From NCBI GenBank assembly GCA_910585195.1, contig CAJUCX010000001.1, positions 1-64,000 on the forward strand: a stretch of DNA of 64,000 nucleotides, read 5' to 3'. Positions 8,303 through 17,375 of the stretch are shown here, in pieces; within the stretch, counting starts at the first letter, position 1; each line of letters begins with the position of its first letter. The position numbers and the translations under genes were made by a program. The notes beneath the pieces are model-generated. The model saw nothing but the letters and a program-made list of their open reading frames with translations, was not told the DNA's origin and did no database searches. The DNA comes from an uncultured Christensenellaceae bacterium. Lineage in GTDB: Bacteria > Bacillota > Clostridia > Christensenellales > CAG-314.

Positions 8303-10054
8303 TTAAGTAAGCGTTTCGTAGGTTTTCCAATATTCTTTTGCCGATTTTTCCCAAGAGAAGTCGGCGTTAAAGACGATGTTGCGCAAATCGTGCCAAGCGT
8401 CTTTGTGGTTGTGATAAACTTCCACGGCGTTTTTTACGACGTAAAGAAAGTCCTTTGCGTTGTAATCTCTAAACGTCCAGCCGTTGCCGTGTCCCGTGCC
8501 GAAGTCTAAAATAGAGTCGTTAAGTCCGCCCGTTTCTCTTACGATAGGGATTGCGCCGTAACGGCTTGCAATCATTTGCGCAAGTCCGCAAGGCTCGGTT
8601 CTCGACGGCATAAGATAAATGTCGCTGGAAGCGTAAATCTTTCTCGACAGGTCTTGATTGAAAGCGATAATTACCCTTACTTTGTTTGGATAACGGTGCT
8701 CGAAACTGCGCAATATGTTTTCGTACTGTACGTCGCCTTTGCCGAGAATGACTAATTGTAAATGATTTTTCATAAGTTCGTCAACCGATTGAATAAGCAA
8801 ATCGATGCCTTTAAGGTCGACAAGACGGGAAATCATAGAAACCATCGGTATATTTTCGTCAACAGGCAAATTTAACATTTGTTGCAACTGTGTCTTATTT
8901 TTGTTTTTGCCTTCAACGGTTTTCTTGTCATATTTTACAAACAACGCGTCGTCGTCCGCAGGATTATAAAACTTAGTGTCTATGCCGTTTATAATTCCGC
9001 GCAGTTTATATGCGTTTTGCTTGATTATGTAATGCAACCCGTAAGAATATGCGGGCGTCTTTATTTCTTCCGCATAGGTCGGGCTGACGGTAGAGAGCAC
9101 GTCGCAGCAAACGATTGCGCCTTTCATAAGGTTTATGTCGCCGTCGTACATCAAAATGCTTCTGCTGTGCTCGCCCAAACCAAACACGTCCCCCAAAATC
9201 GCAGGGTCATACATCCCTTGATATGCTATGTTATGAATTGTAAATACCGTGCGTATATTACGGAAATACTCATCGTGAAATTGCGTTTTGAGGTACACTG
9301 GCACCAACGCCGTCTGCCAATCGTTGCAATGTATTATTGTAGGTATAAAGCCCAACAGCGGCAAGACGGACAACGCCGCTTTCGAGAAGAATGCAAACCT
9401 TTCGCCGTCGTCGTAATGACCGTATTGACCTGCGCGCTTGAAGTAATATTCGTTATCTATAAAATAATAAATTACGCCGTCTTGTTTAAGTTCGAACACG
9501 CCGCAATATTGTCTGCGCCAAGCAAGGTCTACGTAAGTATAACCCAAAAACGACATCTTCTCGCGATACTCTTGTTTTATATCGCTATACAGCGGCAGCA
9601 TAACTCTTACGTCTGCGCTTTTGTTTGTGGCTTTTACCGTTTTAGGCAAAGACCCCATAACGTCGCCAAGCCCGCCAGTTGCGCAAAACGGTTGGCACTC
9701 GCTTGCGACGTAAAGCAACTTGATTTGCTTTTTTTCTTCCTCTGGCGCCAAGATTTTTTCTTCTTTTGCTGCCTTAACTTCCTCGTTTTGTTTAAGAGCC
9801 GTTTGTTTTTCCGCAGTTGCCTTTTCTTTAACTTCTTTTATTTCTTTTTCCTTTTTAGGTTCTTTTGCTTCTTTTACTGCTTTTGCAGGCGCGGTCTTTG
9901 CTTGCTTTACGGCTTTTTCGCCCTGCTCGGTCTTTGCCGCCTTTTTTGTTTTAGGCTCTTCAACCTTATTTACTTTGGTTTCCTTTACGCTTTCCAAAGT
10001 TTTTGCCTTTGCGGTTTGTTTAACCGATTTTTTCGGTTCGCTTGTTTTTGCCAT
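8303..10054 (-). CDS. glgA: glycogen synthase with Lys/Glu-rich N-terminal extension
   Basis: 583 residues. Transfers glucose from ADP-glucose to glycogen (GT5). The catalytic part begins near residue 110 (KQIKLLYVASE) and carries GGLGDVMGSLPK, VHCNDWQTA-like and RTEPCGLAQ motifs. The first 110 residues are almost only Lys, Glu, Ala, Thr and Val. The ATG has a good AAGGAG site 8 bases upstream, so the extension appears genuine. At the nucleotide-sugar loop the classical KTGGL reads ATGGL (Ala 125). Preceded by a 163-bp gap holding a candidate promoter and a hairpin, which would allow expression separate from glgB-glgC-glgD. Confidence 0.95.
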   Translation of the reverse strand: MAKTSEPKKSVKQTAKAKTLESVKETKVNKVEEPKTKKAAKTEQGEKAVKQAKTAPAKAVKEAKEPKKEKEIKEVKEKATAEKQTALKQNEEVKAAKEEKILAPEEEKKQIKLLYVASECQPFCATGGLGDVMGSLPKTVKATNKSADVRVMLPLYSDIKQEYREKMSFLGYTYVDLAWRRQYCGVFELKQDGVIYYFIDNEYYFKRAGQYGHYDDGERFAFFSKAALSVLPLLGFIPTIIHCNDWQTALVPVYLKTQFHDEYFRNIRTVFTIHNIAYQGMYDPAILGDVFGLGEHSRSILMYDGDINLMKGAIVCCDVLSTVSPTYAEEIKTPAYSYGLHYIIKQNAYKLRGIINGIDTKFYNPADDDALFVKYDKKTVEGKNKNKTQLQQMLNLPVDENIPMVSMISRLVDLKGIDLLIQSVDELMKNHLQLVILGKGDVQYENILRSFEHRYPNKVRVIIAFNQDLSRKIYASSDIYLMPSRTEPCGLAQMIASRYGAIPIVRETGGLNDSILDFGTGHGNGWTFRDYNAKDFLYVVKNAVEVYHNHKDAWHDLRNIVFNADFSWEKSAKEYWKTYETLT

Positions 10055-10086
10055 ATATATCTCCTTAATTTTTTGCTTTTATTTAT

Positions 10087-10116
10087 AAAGAACGGTAAGT
10101 TTATCTCCCGTTCTTT
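10087..10116 (-). other. hairpin in the glgA leader
   Basis: Inverted repeat AAAGAACGG / CCGTTCTTT with a 12-base loop, followed on the minus strand by ATAAATAAAAG. Lies between glgD and glgA, about 30 bases before the glgA start. Could be a weak terminator for the upstream genes or a leader structure. Confidence 0.5.
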
Positions 10117-10123
10117 ATTTTGG

Positions 10124-10151
10124 TTTTATCTTGTTGTGCTATGTGTGTCAA
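10124..10151 (-). promoter_or_regulatory. possible promoter for glgA-glgP
   Basis: Minus strand reads TTGACA, a 16-bp spacer, then ATAAAA. The -35 is perfect and the -10 is weak. It would give glgA its own transcript beginning before the 10087-10116 hairpin. Confidence 0.4.
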
Positions 10152-10217
10152 ACGATAAGATTTTATTTACAAAAGCGACTTGCGTTTTGCATTAAATTTT
10201 GTTGATGTGTTTGCGGC

Positions 10218-11339
10218 TTATACAATGACGTTTTTGCCTATAAAGAACGGCAGCGTCGCACATCCGGAAAGATTTCTTCCGCTCTTTACCACCACGTTTT
10301 TATCCGCGATGACGCAATTTAAGTTTGCGTTGTCCATAACGACTGAGTCCTGCATAAGAATACAATTTCTTACCACGCAGCCGCGTCCGACCGAAACACC
10401 CCTGAATATTACACTATTCTCGACTATTCCGTCAATCACACAGCCGTCGGCAATAAAAGAATTTTTTACTTTTGCACCGTCGCGGTACGACGTCGGCGCA
10501 GAGTCTTTTACCTTTGTAAAAATTGCCTTGTGCTTTTGGTTAAACAAATTGTCTCTTACTTCTTTATTTAAGAGTTCCATATTATGCTGATAATATTTTG
10601 CAAGAGAAGTTATCCACGCAAAATATCCGTCGAATTCATAACCCGCTACGTTAAGAGATTTGAGATTTTTGCCTACCAAATCCAAATCGAAATCGGCATT
10701 GCTGTCTCTTGACAAGGCGTCCCTGATAAGGTTTATCAATAGAACTCTGTTTATTACCCAAATGTTTATTACGCTTTTTATCTTTACGTCTTTAAGAGGT
10801 TTGGCGGTGGCAATATCCACAACCTTGCCCTTTGTATCGGTTTTTATGGCGGAAACTTTATGTCCCTCGTCGCCCGTCAGCGTCATTTCTTTATATACGC
10901 AGGAAATGTCGGCATTTTTTGCAAAGTGGTTGTCTATTACCGCGGATAAATCTATATTGCAAACCATATTTGTATCGGCAAGCACTGCTACTTCCTCTTT
11001 GCGGTGCTCTAAAAAGTTGATTATGCCGTACAGCGCCTGCAACCGCGTTTCGTAAAGATTGTCCTGATTGTCTGAGAAAGGCGGCAAAATAAACAATCCG
11101 CCGTTTTTTCTTACCAAGTCCCATTCCTTGCCGGAGCCGACGTGGTCCATAAGCGACTGATAATTGCTTTTGGTAATTATGCCTACGGTAGTTATGCCGG
11201 AGTTTACCATATTAGACAAAGCAAAATCAATCAGGCGGTATCTTCCGCCGAAAGGCACGGAGCCTATCGAACGAATGCCTGTAAGTTCCGGTATATCTTT
11301 ATCGTGTATGTTTGAAAGAACAATTCCTACCGCTTTCAT
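10218..11339 (-). CDS. glgD: GlgD, regulatory paralog of ADP-glucose pyrophosphorylase
   Basis: 373 residues. Resembles GlgC in fold (nucleotidyltransferase domain plus C-terminal left-handed beta-helix repeats near 280-350). It lacks the GGxGxRL pyrophosphate loop that GlgC has: the equivalent N-terminal stretch reads LSNIHDKDIPELT. In Firmicutes GlgD forms a heterotetramer with GlgC and raises its activity; that role is taken from the family. The start overlaps the glgC stop by 4 bp and is preceded by GGGGGTG, so translation is probably coupled and subunits made in fixed ratio. Confidence 0.93.
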   Translation of the reverse strand: MKAVGIVLSNIHDKDIPELTGIRSIGSVPFGGRYRLIDFALSNMVNSGITTVGIITKSNYQSLMDHVGSGKEWDLVRKNGGLFILPPFSDNQDNLYETRLQALYGIINFLEHRKEEVAVLADTNMVCNIDLSAVIDNHFAKNADISCVYKEMTLTGDEGHKVSAIKTDTKGKVVDIATAKPLKDVKIKSVINIWVINRVLLINLIRDALSRDSNADFDLDLVGKNLKSLNVAGYEFDGYFAWITSLAKYYQHNMELLNKEVRDNLFNQKHKAIFTKVKDSAPTSYRDGAKVKNSFIADGCVIDGIVENSVIFRGVSVGRGCVVRNCILMQDSVVMDNANLNCVIADKNVVVKSGRNLSGCATLPFFIGKNVIV

Positions 11340-12535
11340 TTTGCACCCCCGTTTTTACTGTCATACATAGCCCCTGCAGGTATAACGGCATTTTCCTGTA
11401 TAACTTCGTTTCTGGCGACTACGCAAATGCCGTCGGATTCTTTGTTTTTAGCGCCGACGACCGCACCCTTGCCGATTTCGGTAAATTCGTCGATAATGGC
11501 AAATTCTACAACGGCGTTCTTTTTAATTACCGTATCGCCGAAGATAACGCTGTCGCGAACAATCGCGCCTTCTTCTATTTTTACGCGGCTTGAAATTACA
11601 GAATTTATAACCGTGCCGTCAATTTCCGCGCCGCCGCCTATGATAGAGTTTTTTATGCTTGCGTTTTGACCTATAAACTGCGGCGTATCGGCAATATTGC
11701 GCGCATAAATCTTGCGGTGAGTGTCGAATATGTCGAAGTTGGGTTTATCTCCCAATAAGTCCATATTTGCCTCCCACAGACTTTTTATGGTACCAACGTC
11801 CTTCCAATAGCCTTCGAAGTGATAGCCTACGAGGCGTTTTCCGTCGGCAAGCATTTTTGGTATTATGTCCTTACCGAAGTCGTTTGACGAATTTGCGTTG
11901 TTTTCGTCGTCAATCAAATACTGTTTCAGCACCTTATAACTGAATATGTAAATGCCCATGGACGCCTGATTGCTTTTAGGCTGTTTGGGCTTTTCCGCAA
12001 ACTCGGTTATGCGGTCGTTTTTGTCCATACTCATTATGCCGAATCTGCTTGCTTCTTCCATAGGCACTGTCAAAACGGCAATCGTACAATCGGCGTCGTT
12101 TTGCTTGTGCACTTTTAGCATTTCGTCATAACTCATTTTATATATATGGTCGCCCGATAAAATCAAAACGTACTCGGGTTCATATCTGTCGAGAAAATCC
12201 AAGTTTTGGTAAATTGCGTTTGCAGTGCCCTTGTACCAGTTTGATTTTTCCTTTGCCTGATAAGGCGGAAGAATATGCACGCCGCCGAAAGTTCTGTCCA
12301 AATCCCAAGGCTGACCGTTGCCGATATATTCGTTAAGCACCAGCGGCTGATATTGCGTAAGCACGCCGACGGTGTCTATACCGCTGTTTGTACAGTTTGA
12401 AAGCGGAAAATCTATAATACGGTTTTTTGCACCGAACTCCACCGCAGGTTTTGCAACGTTGTTTGTCAAGGCATAAAGCCTGCTGCCCTGTCCTCCCGCC
12501 AACAACATTGCCACACATTCTTTTTTAGTTAGCAT
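11336..12535 (-). CDS. glgC: glucose-1-phosphate adenylyltransferase (ADP-glucose pyrophosphorylase)
   Basis: 399 residues, normal length. Makes ADP-glucose from glucose-1-P and ATP, the committed step to glycogen. Motifs seen: LLAGGQGSRL (residues 12-20), VLILSGDHIY with the metal-binding Asp near 129, and hexapeptide-repeat C-terminus. Start follows GGAAGGTGAAG, 1 bp after glgB. Partner GlgD is encoded immediately downstream. Confidence 0.97.
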   Translation of the reverse strand: MLTKKECVAMLLAGGQGSRLYALTNNVAKPAVEFGAKNRIIDFPLSNCTNSGIDTVGVLTQYQPLVLNEYIGNGQPWDLDRTFGGVHILPPYQAKEKSNWYKGTANAIYQNLDFLDRYEPEYVLILSGDHIYKMSYDEMLKVHKQNDADCTIAVLTVPMEEASRFGIMSMDKNDRITEFAEKPKQPKSNQASMGIYIFSYKVLKQYLIDDENNANSSNDFGKDIIPKMLADGKRLVGYHFEGYWKDVGTIKSLWEANMDLLGDKPNFDIFDTHRKIYARNIADTPQFIGQNASIKNSIIGGGAEIDGTVINSVISSRVKIEEGAIVRDSVIFGDTVIKKNAVVEFAIIDEFTEIGKGAVVGAKNKESDGICVVARNEVIQENAVIPAGAMYDSKNGGAK

Positions 12536-12536
12536 A

Positions 12537-14405
12537 TTACTTCACCTTCCTTACTACCGATTTCTTTAAGAACAGCGCCGTAAGCGGCGGCAACACCAAA
12601 CTTATGCTATGTTCTTTGCCATGTAACGCAAACTCCTGCGCCCTGACAGTCTTTTTGTATCTTCTGCCTTCTCCGCCGTACTCTACGCAGTCGCTGTTAA
12701 ATACGACGCGGTATTTTCCTTCGTCAACGCCTACTTTGTAATCTACTCTTTCTACATCGCCGAGGTTAAACACGCAAATAAGTTCGTTTCCGTCGTTGTC
12801 TTTGCGCTTAAACGCCAATACGTTTTGCACACTGTCGTCCGGTATAATCCACTCGAACCCCTGCCAATCGAAATCTATCTGATGCATAGTCTTGTTTCTT
12901 TTGTAAAATTTATTAAGCGCTCTTACAAAATTTTGCGTATCGCGGTGTTTAGGATAATCCAACATAAACCACTCTAACGAATCGGCAAAATTCCACTCTC
13001 TAAACTGCGCAAACTCCGTACCCATAAAGGTAAGTTTTTTGCCAGGGTGCGCCATCATATAGGCGAAAAACAAGCGCAAATTTGCAAATTTCTGTTGATA
13101 GTCGCCTGGCATTTTTTCTATCAAACTATGCTTGCCGTGTACGACTTCGTCGTGAGAAACAGGCAAGATAAAGTTTTCGGAAAACGCATAATAAAACGAA
13201 AAAGTCAACTTGTTGTGGCAGCCCTTGCGGAAAAACGGGTCTTGACGGAAGTAGTCGAAGGTATCGTTCATCCAACCCATATTCCATTTGAAGTTAAACC
13301 CCAAGCCACCTATATCGGCAGGCTTAGACACCAGCGGAAACGCCGTAGATTCTTCCGCAATCATCATGGTGTTTGGATAATACTTAAAAATCGCCCCGTT
13401 AAGCTGTCGGAAAAATTCTATTGCTTCCAAATTTTTATTGTCGCCGTATTTATTCGGTTTCCACTCCCCGTCCCTTCTGTCGTAATCGAGATACAGCATA
13501 GACGCAACCGCGTCTACACGCAAGCCGTCCACGTGATAAACGTCGTGCATAAACATCGCGTTGGAAATCAAAAAAGATTTTACTTCGTTTTTGCCGTAAT
13601 CAAACGTCAGCGTGCCCCAAGACTTATGCTCCAACGTGTCGTGCTCGTAAAGTTTTGTGCCGTCAAAGTTTGCCAAACCGTGCTCGTCCCTAGGGAAGTG
13701 CGCAGGCACCCAGTCTATAATTACGCCCAAGCCTTTTTCGTGGCACTTGTCTACAAAATACATAAAATCGTGCGGCGTGCCGAAGCGTGAAGTTATAGAG
13801 TAATAGCCCGTTATCTGATAGCCCCACGAGCCGTCAAAAGGAAACTCCGCCACGGGCATAAGTTCCAAATGAGTATAACCCATATCGGAAGCATATTCCG
13901 CAAGTTGGTCGGCAACATCTCTATAACTCATCACGTTGCCGTCCTCGTGTCTTTTCCACGAGCCCAGGTGCACTTCGTAAATATTTATAGGCTTTTGGTA
14001 AACTTCAGTCTTGCGCTTGTTTTTTTGATATTTTGCGTCTTTCCAAACGTAACCGTCCAAAGAATAAACCTTGCTTGCGGTTGCCCCGTTGGTTTCGCTG
14101 TGGAAAGCATACGGGTCGGCTTTAAGCACCGTGCCGCCGTCTGGTTTTGTTATGCAAAATTTGTAAGCGTCATAAATTTCGACACCGTCTATCTCGCACT
14201 CCCACACGCCTCCGTCAAACCTTTTCATAGGGTTTTTGCCATAATCCCAACCGTTAAAATCGCCCACGACGGAAACGGCTTTGGCATTAGGCGCATACAC
14301 GCGAAACACCCATTTTCCGCCGTCGGTTTTATGACAGCCGAAAAACTTATATGATTGATAATTTGTGCCTTGATGAAACAAATAAAGCGGTAAATTGTTA
14401 TCCAT
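12537..14405 (-). CDS. glgB: 1,4-alpha-glucan branching enzyme
   Basis: 622 residues from the chosen ATG at 14405, which follows AAGGTG and sits 4 bp after the malQ stop. A longer frame to 14441 overlaps malQ and lacks a ribosome site. N-terminal CBM48 (about 20-110), then GH13 barrel: nucleophile Asp 298 in GLRVDAV, acid/base Glu 351 in MIAEEST, third Asp in SHDEVVHG, and a C-terminal beta domain. Creates alpha-1,6 branches in glycogen. Confidence 0.96.
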   Translation of the reverse strand: MDNNLPLYLFHQGTNYQSYKFFGCHKTDGGKWVFRVYAPNAKAVSVVGDFNGWDYGKNPMKRFDGGVWECEIDGVEIYDAYKFCITKPDGGTVLKADPYAFHSETNGATASKVYSLDGYVWKDAKYQKNKRKTEVYQKPINIYEVHLGSWKRHEDGNVMSYRDVADQLAEYASDMGYTHLELMPVAEFPFDGSWGYQITGYYSITSRFGTPHDFMYFVDKCHEKGLGVIIDWVPAHFPRDEHGLANFDGTKLYEHDTLEHKSWGTLTFDYGKNEVKSFLISNAMFMHDVYHVDGLRVDAVASMLYLDYDRRDGEWKPNKYGDNKNLEAIEFFRQLNGAIFKYYPNTMMIAEESTAFPLVSKPADIGGLGFNFKWNMGWMNDTFDYFRQDPFFRKGCHNKLTFSFYYAFSENFILPVSHDEVVHGKHSLIEKMPGDYQQKFANLRLFFAYMMAHPGKKLTFMGTEFAQFREWNFADSLEWFMLDYPKHRDTQNFVRALNKFYKRNKTMHQIDFDWQGFEWIIPDDSVQNVLAFKRKDNDGNELICVFNLGDVERVDYKVGVDEGKYRVVFNSDCVEYGGEGRRYKKTVRAQEFALHGKEHSISLVLPPLTALFLKKSVVRKVK

Positions 14406-14409
14406 ACTT

Positions 14410-15852
14410 TCACCTTCCGTAACGGGCGTTAAGTTGCGCAAAATAATTTATCAAGTCGTCGTCAAACTGCCCGTCTTTCATTTGATAATCCCAGTTGCCT
14501 TCCGCCACGGAAGGAACGTTCATTCTGTAACTGCCGTCCAGACCCAACATATCCTGCATAGTAAAAATAACTACGTTGCTTTTGCTAGACATCAATTCTT
14601 CGAAGAATATTTTATAATTTCCGTCGTAACCGGTTTTGTTTTTTATATTGTCAAGTTCAAATCCCGTCGCATTGTTTAACCAACCCACAAGCGTATCGTT
14701 GTCGTGAGTGCCGATATATGAAACGCTGTTTTCTTGATGATATATCGGCAGATACTTACTGTCCCAATCGCCGTATGCAAATTGCAATACGTTCATACCG
14801 GGGAAGTCCAACTCCTCTTTAAGTAAATTTACTTGCTCTGTGATAATCCCCAAGTCCTCCGCGATAATGCCGATGTCGGTGCGCTCTTTAACTTTGTCAA
14901 ACAACTCTTTGCCGAAGCCTTTAATCCATCTTCCGTTGACGGCGGTTTCTTCACCTGCGGCAACAGCCCAAAAAGATTCGTACCCTCTGAAATGGTCGAC
15001 GCGCAAGACGTCGCAAAGCAAGCTTGCGGTTTCGAATCTGTCTAACATCCATTTGTATCCGTCTTTTTTGTGTTCTTCAATTTTATAGACGGGGTTTCCC
15101 CACAGTTGCCCCGTGGAAGAAAAATAATCCGGCGGAACGCCTGCGCCCAATTTTGTAGAAAAGTTTTCAAGTTCAAACAAGTTTTGGTTTGCCCAAACGT
15201 CTGCGCTGTCGAAACTTGCATAAACCGGAAAATCGCCTATAATCTCGATGCCATTTTTGTTGGCATAATCTTTAAGTTTTTTAGCCTGCTTATAAAAGAA
15301 ATACTGCTCGAATATATATCTGCTTATTTCTTCGGCGTACTTTTCTTCCGCGCTTTTTACCTCGGACGGCTCAAATTTTTTTAACCCGTCTTGCCACTCG
15401 TTCCACGGTTTTTTAAGTTTGTCGCGCAATGCGGAATATACCGCATAAATATATATGTTTTTATGCTTTTTAGCCCAATTTTTTGCCTTCTGTTTTGTTT
15501 CGCCGTCGGCATTGTCAAATGCCTTCTTCAACACACTTTTGCGGTGTTTGTCTACCGCGGCAAAATCCACCTTTCCGGTCGATTTAATCTTTAAGTCGGC
15601 TTCGTTCAACCAACCGTATTTTGCAAATTCGTCCAAGTCCAAAAAATAACGGTTGCCTGCAAACAAAGAAGTGGAAGAATACGGAGAGTTTCCGCTTTCT
15701 ACCGAAGTCGGGTTTAGCGGCAAAATCTGCCAATAACCAAACCCCGCCTTTTTTAATTTGTCTACAAATGCAAATGCATATTTGCCGAAACCGCCTATGC
15801 CGTAACCTTGCAGCGACGATATATGAAGCAACACTCCGCTTCCCTTTTTCAT
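14410..15852 (-). CDS. malQ: 4-alpha-glucanotransferase (amylomaltase)
   Basis: 480 residues, GH77. Rearranges maltodextrins so that short chains left by phosphorylase can be reused. Opening RxSGVLLHISSL-like block (KKGSGVLLHISSL), nucleophile Asp 286 in VLRVDHFRG, Glu 332 in IIAEDLG and a downstream HDND motif are visible. The start has an AAAGGGG site. A 113-bp gap to pgi contains a candidate promoter, so malQ and the genes after it may be transcribed partly on their own. Confidence 0.95.
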   Translation of the reverse strand: MKKGSGVLLHISSLQGYGIGGFGKYAFAFVDKLKKAGFGYWQILPLNPTSVESGNSPYSSTSLFAGNRYFLDLDEFAKYGWLNEADLKIKSTGKVDFAAVDKHRKSVLKKAFDNADGETKQKAKNWAKKHKNIYIYAVYSALRDKLKKPWNEWQDGLKKFEPSEVKSAEEKYAEEISRYIFEQYFFYKQAKKLKDYANKNGIEIIGDFPVYASFDSADVWANQNLFELENFSTKLGAGVPPDYFSSTGQLWGNPVYKIEEHKKDGYKWMLDRFETASLLCDVLRVDHFRGYESFWAVAAGEETAVNGRWIKGFGKELFDKVKERTDIGIIAEDLGIITEQVNLLKEELDFPGMNVLQFAYGDWDSKYLPIYHQENSVSYIGTHDNDTLVGWLNNATGFELDNIKNKTGYDGNYKIFFEELMSSKSNVVIFTMQDMLGLDGSYRMNVPSVAEGNWDYQMKDGQFDDDLINYFAQLNARYGR

Positions 15853-15893
15853 AAAGCCCCTTTATTTAACCGTATTTGTCAAGCGCAGCGCGC

Positions 15894-15921
15894 ATTTTAC
15901 CGAATACTCTGTTATATTCAA
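15894..15921 (-). promoter_or_regulatory. possible promoter for malQ-glgBCD
   Basis: Minus strand TTGAAT, 16-bp spacer, TAAAAT. Predicted start near 15887, about 35 bases before the malQ ATG. Offers an internal start inside the glycogen operon. Confidence 0.45.
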
Positions 15922-15965
15922 CTATTTTCTCTTGCGATTTGACGACCGCAATATTTGCGCAAAAA

Positions 15966-17366
15966 CTAAATGATATATTTAGCGTCTTTTTTAGGCGCGG
16001 AGTCGAGTTCCTGCTTTTTGGCTTCATAACCTTTTTTGCCGAACATCGCATACGTTGCGTTTTTGCCTTCTTCAACCCCCGGTTGGTTGTAGGTATTTAT
16101 ATTAAGCATTGCGCCGCAATACGCCGTTTGCATCATAAAGAAATACAGCAACTGACCGACAGAATACTCGTCAACTTGTTTTAATGTAATGCGGAAGTTT
16201 AACCTGCCTGCTTTCGTAAGCGCGTATTCCGTAGCATCGAGTTCCGTATTGATAAGTTTATTAAGCGTGCTGCCGCAAAGAAAACTCACGTCGGGCACGT
16301 CCTCGAAACCGTACGGAATTTTTACTGTATTTCTGAAATTTTCCACCGCAAGGAAAGTTACCACTTTGTCGAAAGGTCCTTCCGTATACAACTGCACCTG
16401 ACTGTGTTGGTCGGTTACGCCCAAAGATTTTACAGGCGTCTGACCTGCATAGACGAGTTTGCCGTCATAGTCTGCGGACTTGCCCAAACTCTCCGCCCAA
16501 AGTTGGCAGTACCAGTCGGAAACAAGCCTCAAACTGTCTGCATACGGCATCATAACGGAAATGTTTTTGCCGTTGTTCATAGCGATATACATAAGCAGCG
16601 CCGCAAACAACGCAGGGTTTTTGGATATATCCGCAGTTTTGCATATTCCGTCCATATCTCTTGCGCCTTGCAGCATACGCTTGACGTCAATACCCAAAAC
16701 CGCGGCAGGAAGCAACCCGACGGGACAAAGCTCACTGAATCTGCCTCCTACGCCGTCGGGAATGTAAAAGGTCTTGAAATTTTCCTTCTTGGCAATCTTT
16801 ATCAAATTGCCCTTTTGCATATCGGTGGTGGCGATTATATGTCGGTTTGCCTTATGTCCCAACTTGCTCTTTAACAAATCGTAAATTATAAGAAATTGAC
16901 TCATTGTTTCGCTTGTTGCGCCGCTTTTGGTAATTACGTTAAACATCGTCTTTTCCGCGTCTATTACGTCAAGTAAAGACGCCATTCTCTCGGGGTCGAC
17001 GTTGTCCTCTACGTAAAACTTAGGACCGTTTCTCTTTTCCTTCGGCAAGTCGTTGTAACGCAAATGTTTAAGCGCGGTAAATACCGCCGACGGTCCCAAA
17101 GCAGAACCGCCTATGCCAAGCACGACGAAATAATCGAATTTTGCTCTTACTTCTTTTGCGCAGTCGATAATATCGTCAGCGATTTTATCTTGATTGTAAG
17201 GCAAATCCATCCAGCCCTGCCAGCCTTTGCCGGCTTGCTCTGCAACTTTTGCGTGCGCGTCCAAAGCCTTTGCTTTTACGCCTTCTATCTGCTGCGCGGA
17301 AATGCCGTCTTTGCCGACCATTCCGCTCATCATATTGTTGAAATCAAAAGTCAATACTTTTTCCAT
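15966..17366 (-). CDS. pgi: glucose-6-phosphate isomerase
   Basis: 466 residues. Interconverts glucose-6-P and fructose-6-P, linking glycolysis to glycogen. Conserved blocks: VLGIGGSALGP (near 83), VITKSGATSETMSQF, DGVGGRFSELCPVG, and the C-terminal basic segment KKGYEAKKQEL. Start follows AAGGAGCATAT. Located 9 bp after the phosphohexomutase gene, clearly in the same transcript. The same strand stays open in another frame for about 30 codons past the stop, which is probably chance. Confidence 0.96.
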   Translation of the reverse strand: MEKVLTFDFNNMMSGMVGKDGISAQQIEGVKAKALDAHAKVAEQAGKGWQGWMDLPYNQDKIADDIIDCAKEVRAKFDYFVVLGIGGSALGPSAVFTALKHLRYNDLPKEKRNGPKFYVEDNVDPERMASLLDVIDAEKTMFNVITKSGATSETMSQFLIIYDLLKSKLGHKANRHIIATTDMQKGNLIKIAKKENFKTFYIPDGVGGRFSELCPVGLLPAAVLGIDVKRMLQGARDMDGICKTADISKNPALFAALLMYIAMNNGKNISVMMPYADSLRLVSDWYCQLWAESLGKSADYDGKLVYAGQTPVKSLGVTDQHSQVQLYTEGPFDKVVTFLAVENFRNTVKIPYGFEDVPDVSFLCGSTLNKLINTELDATEYALTKAGRLNFRITLKQVDEYSVGQLLYFFMMQTAYCGAMLNINTYNQPGVEEGKNATYAMFGKKGYEAKKQELDSAPKKDAKYII

Positions 17367-17375
17367 ATATGCTCC

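Noticed and set aside
8879..10195. 438-codon open frame on the plus strand
   Set aside because: Lies opposite glgA. Cys/Phe-rich composition mirrors the Lys/Glu-rich tail of GlgA on the other strand and there is no ribosome site.
15866..15965. Open frame continuing past the pgi stop almost to malQ
   Set aside because: The pgi protein already has a normal C-terminus. The frame has no start or ribosome site of its own outside pgi, and the region carries a candidate malQ promoter.
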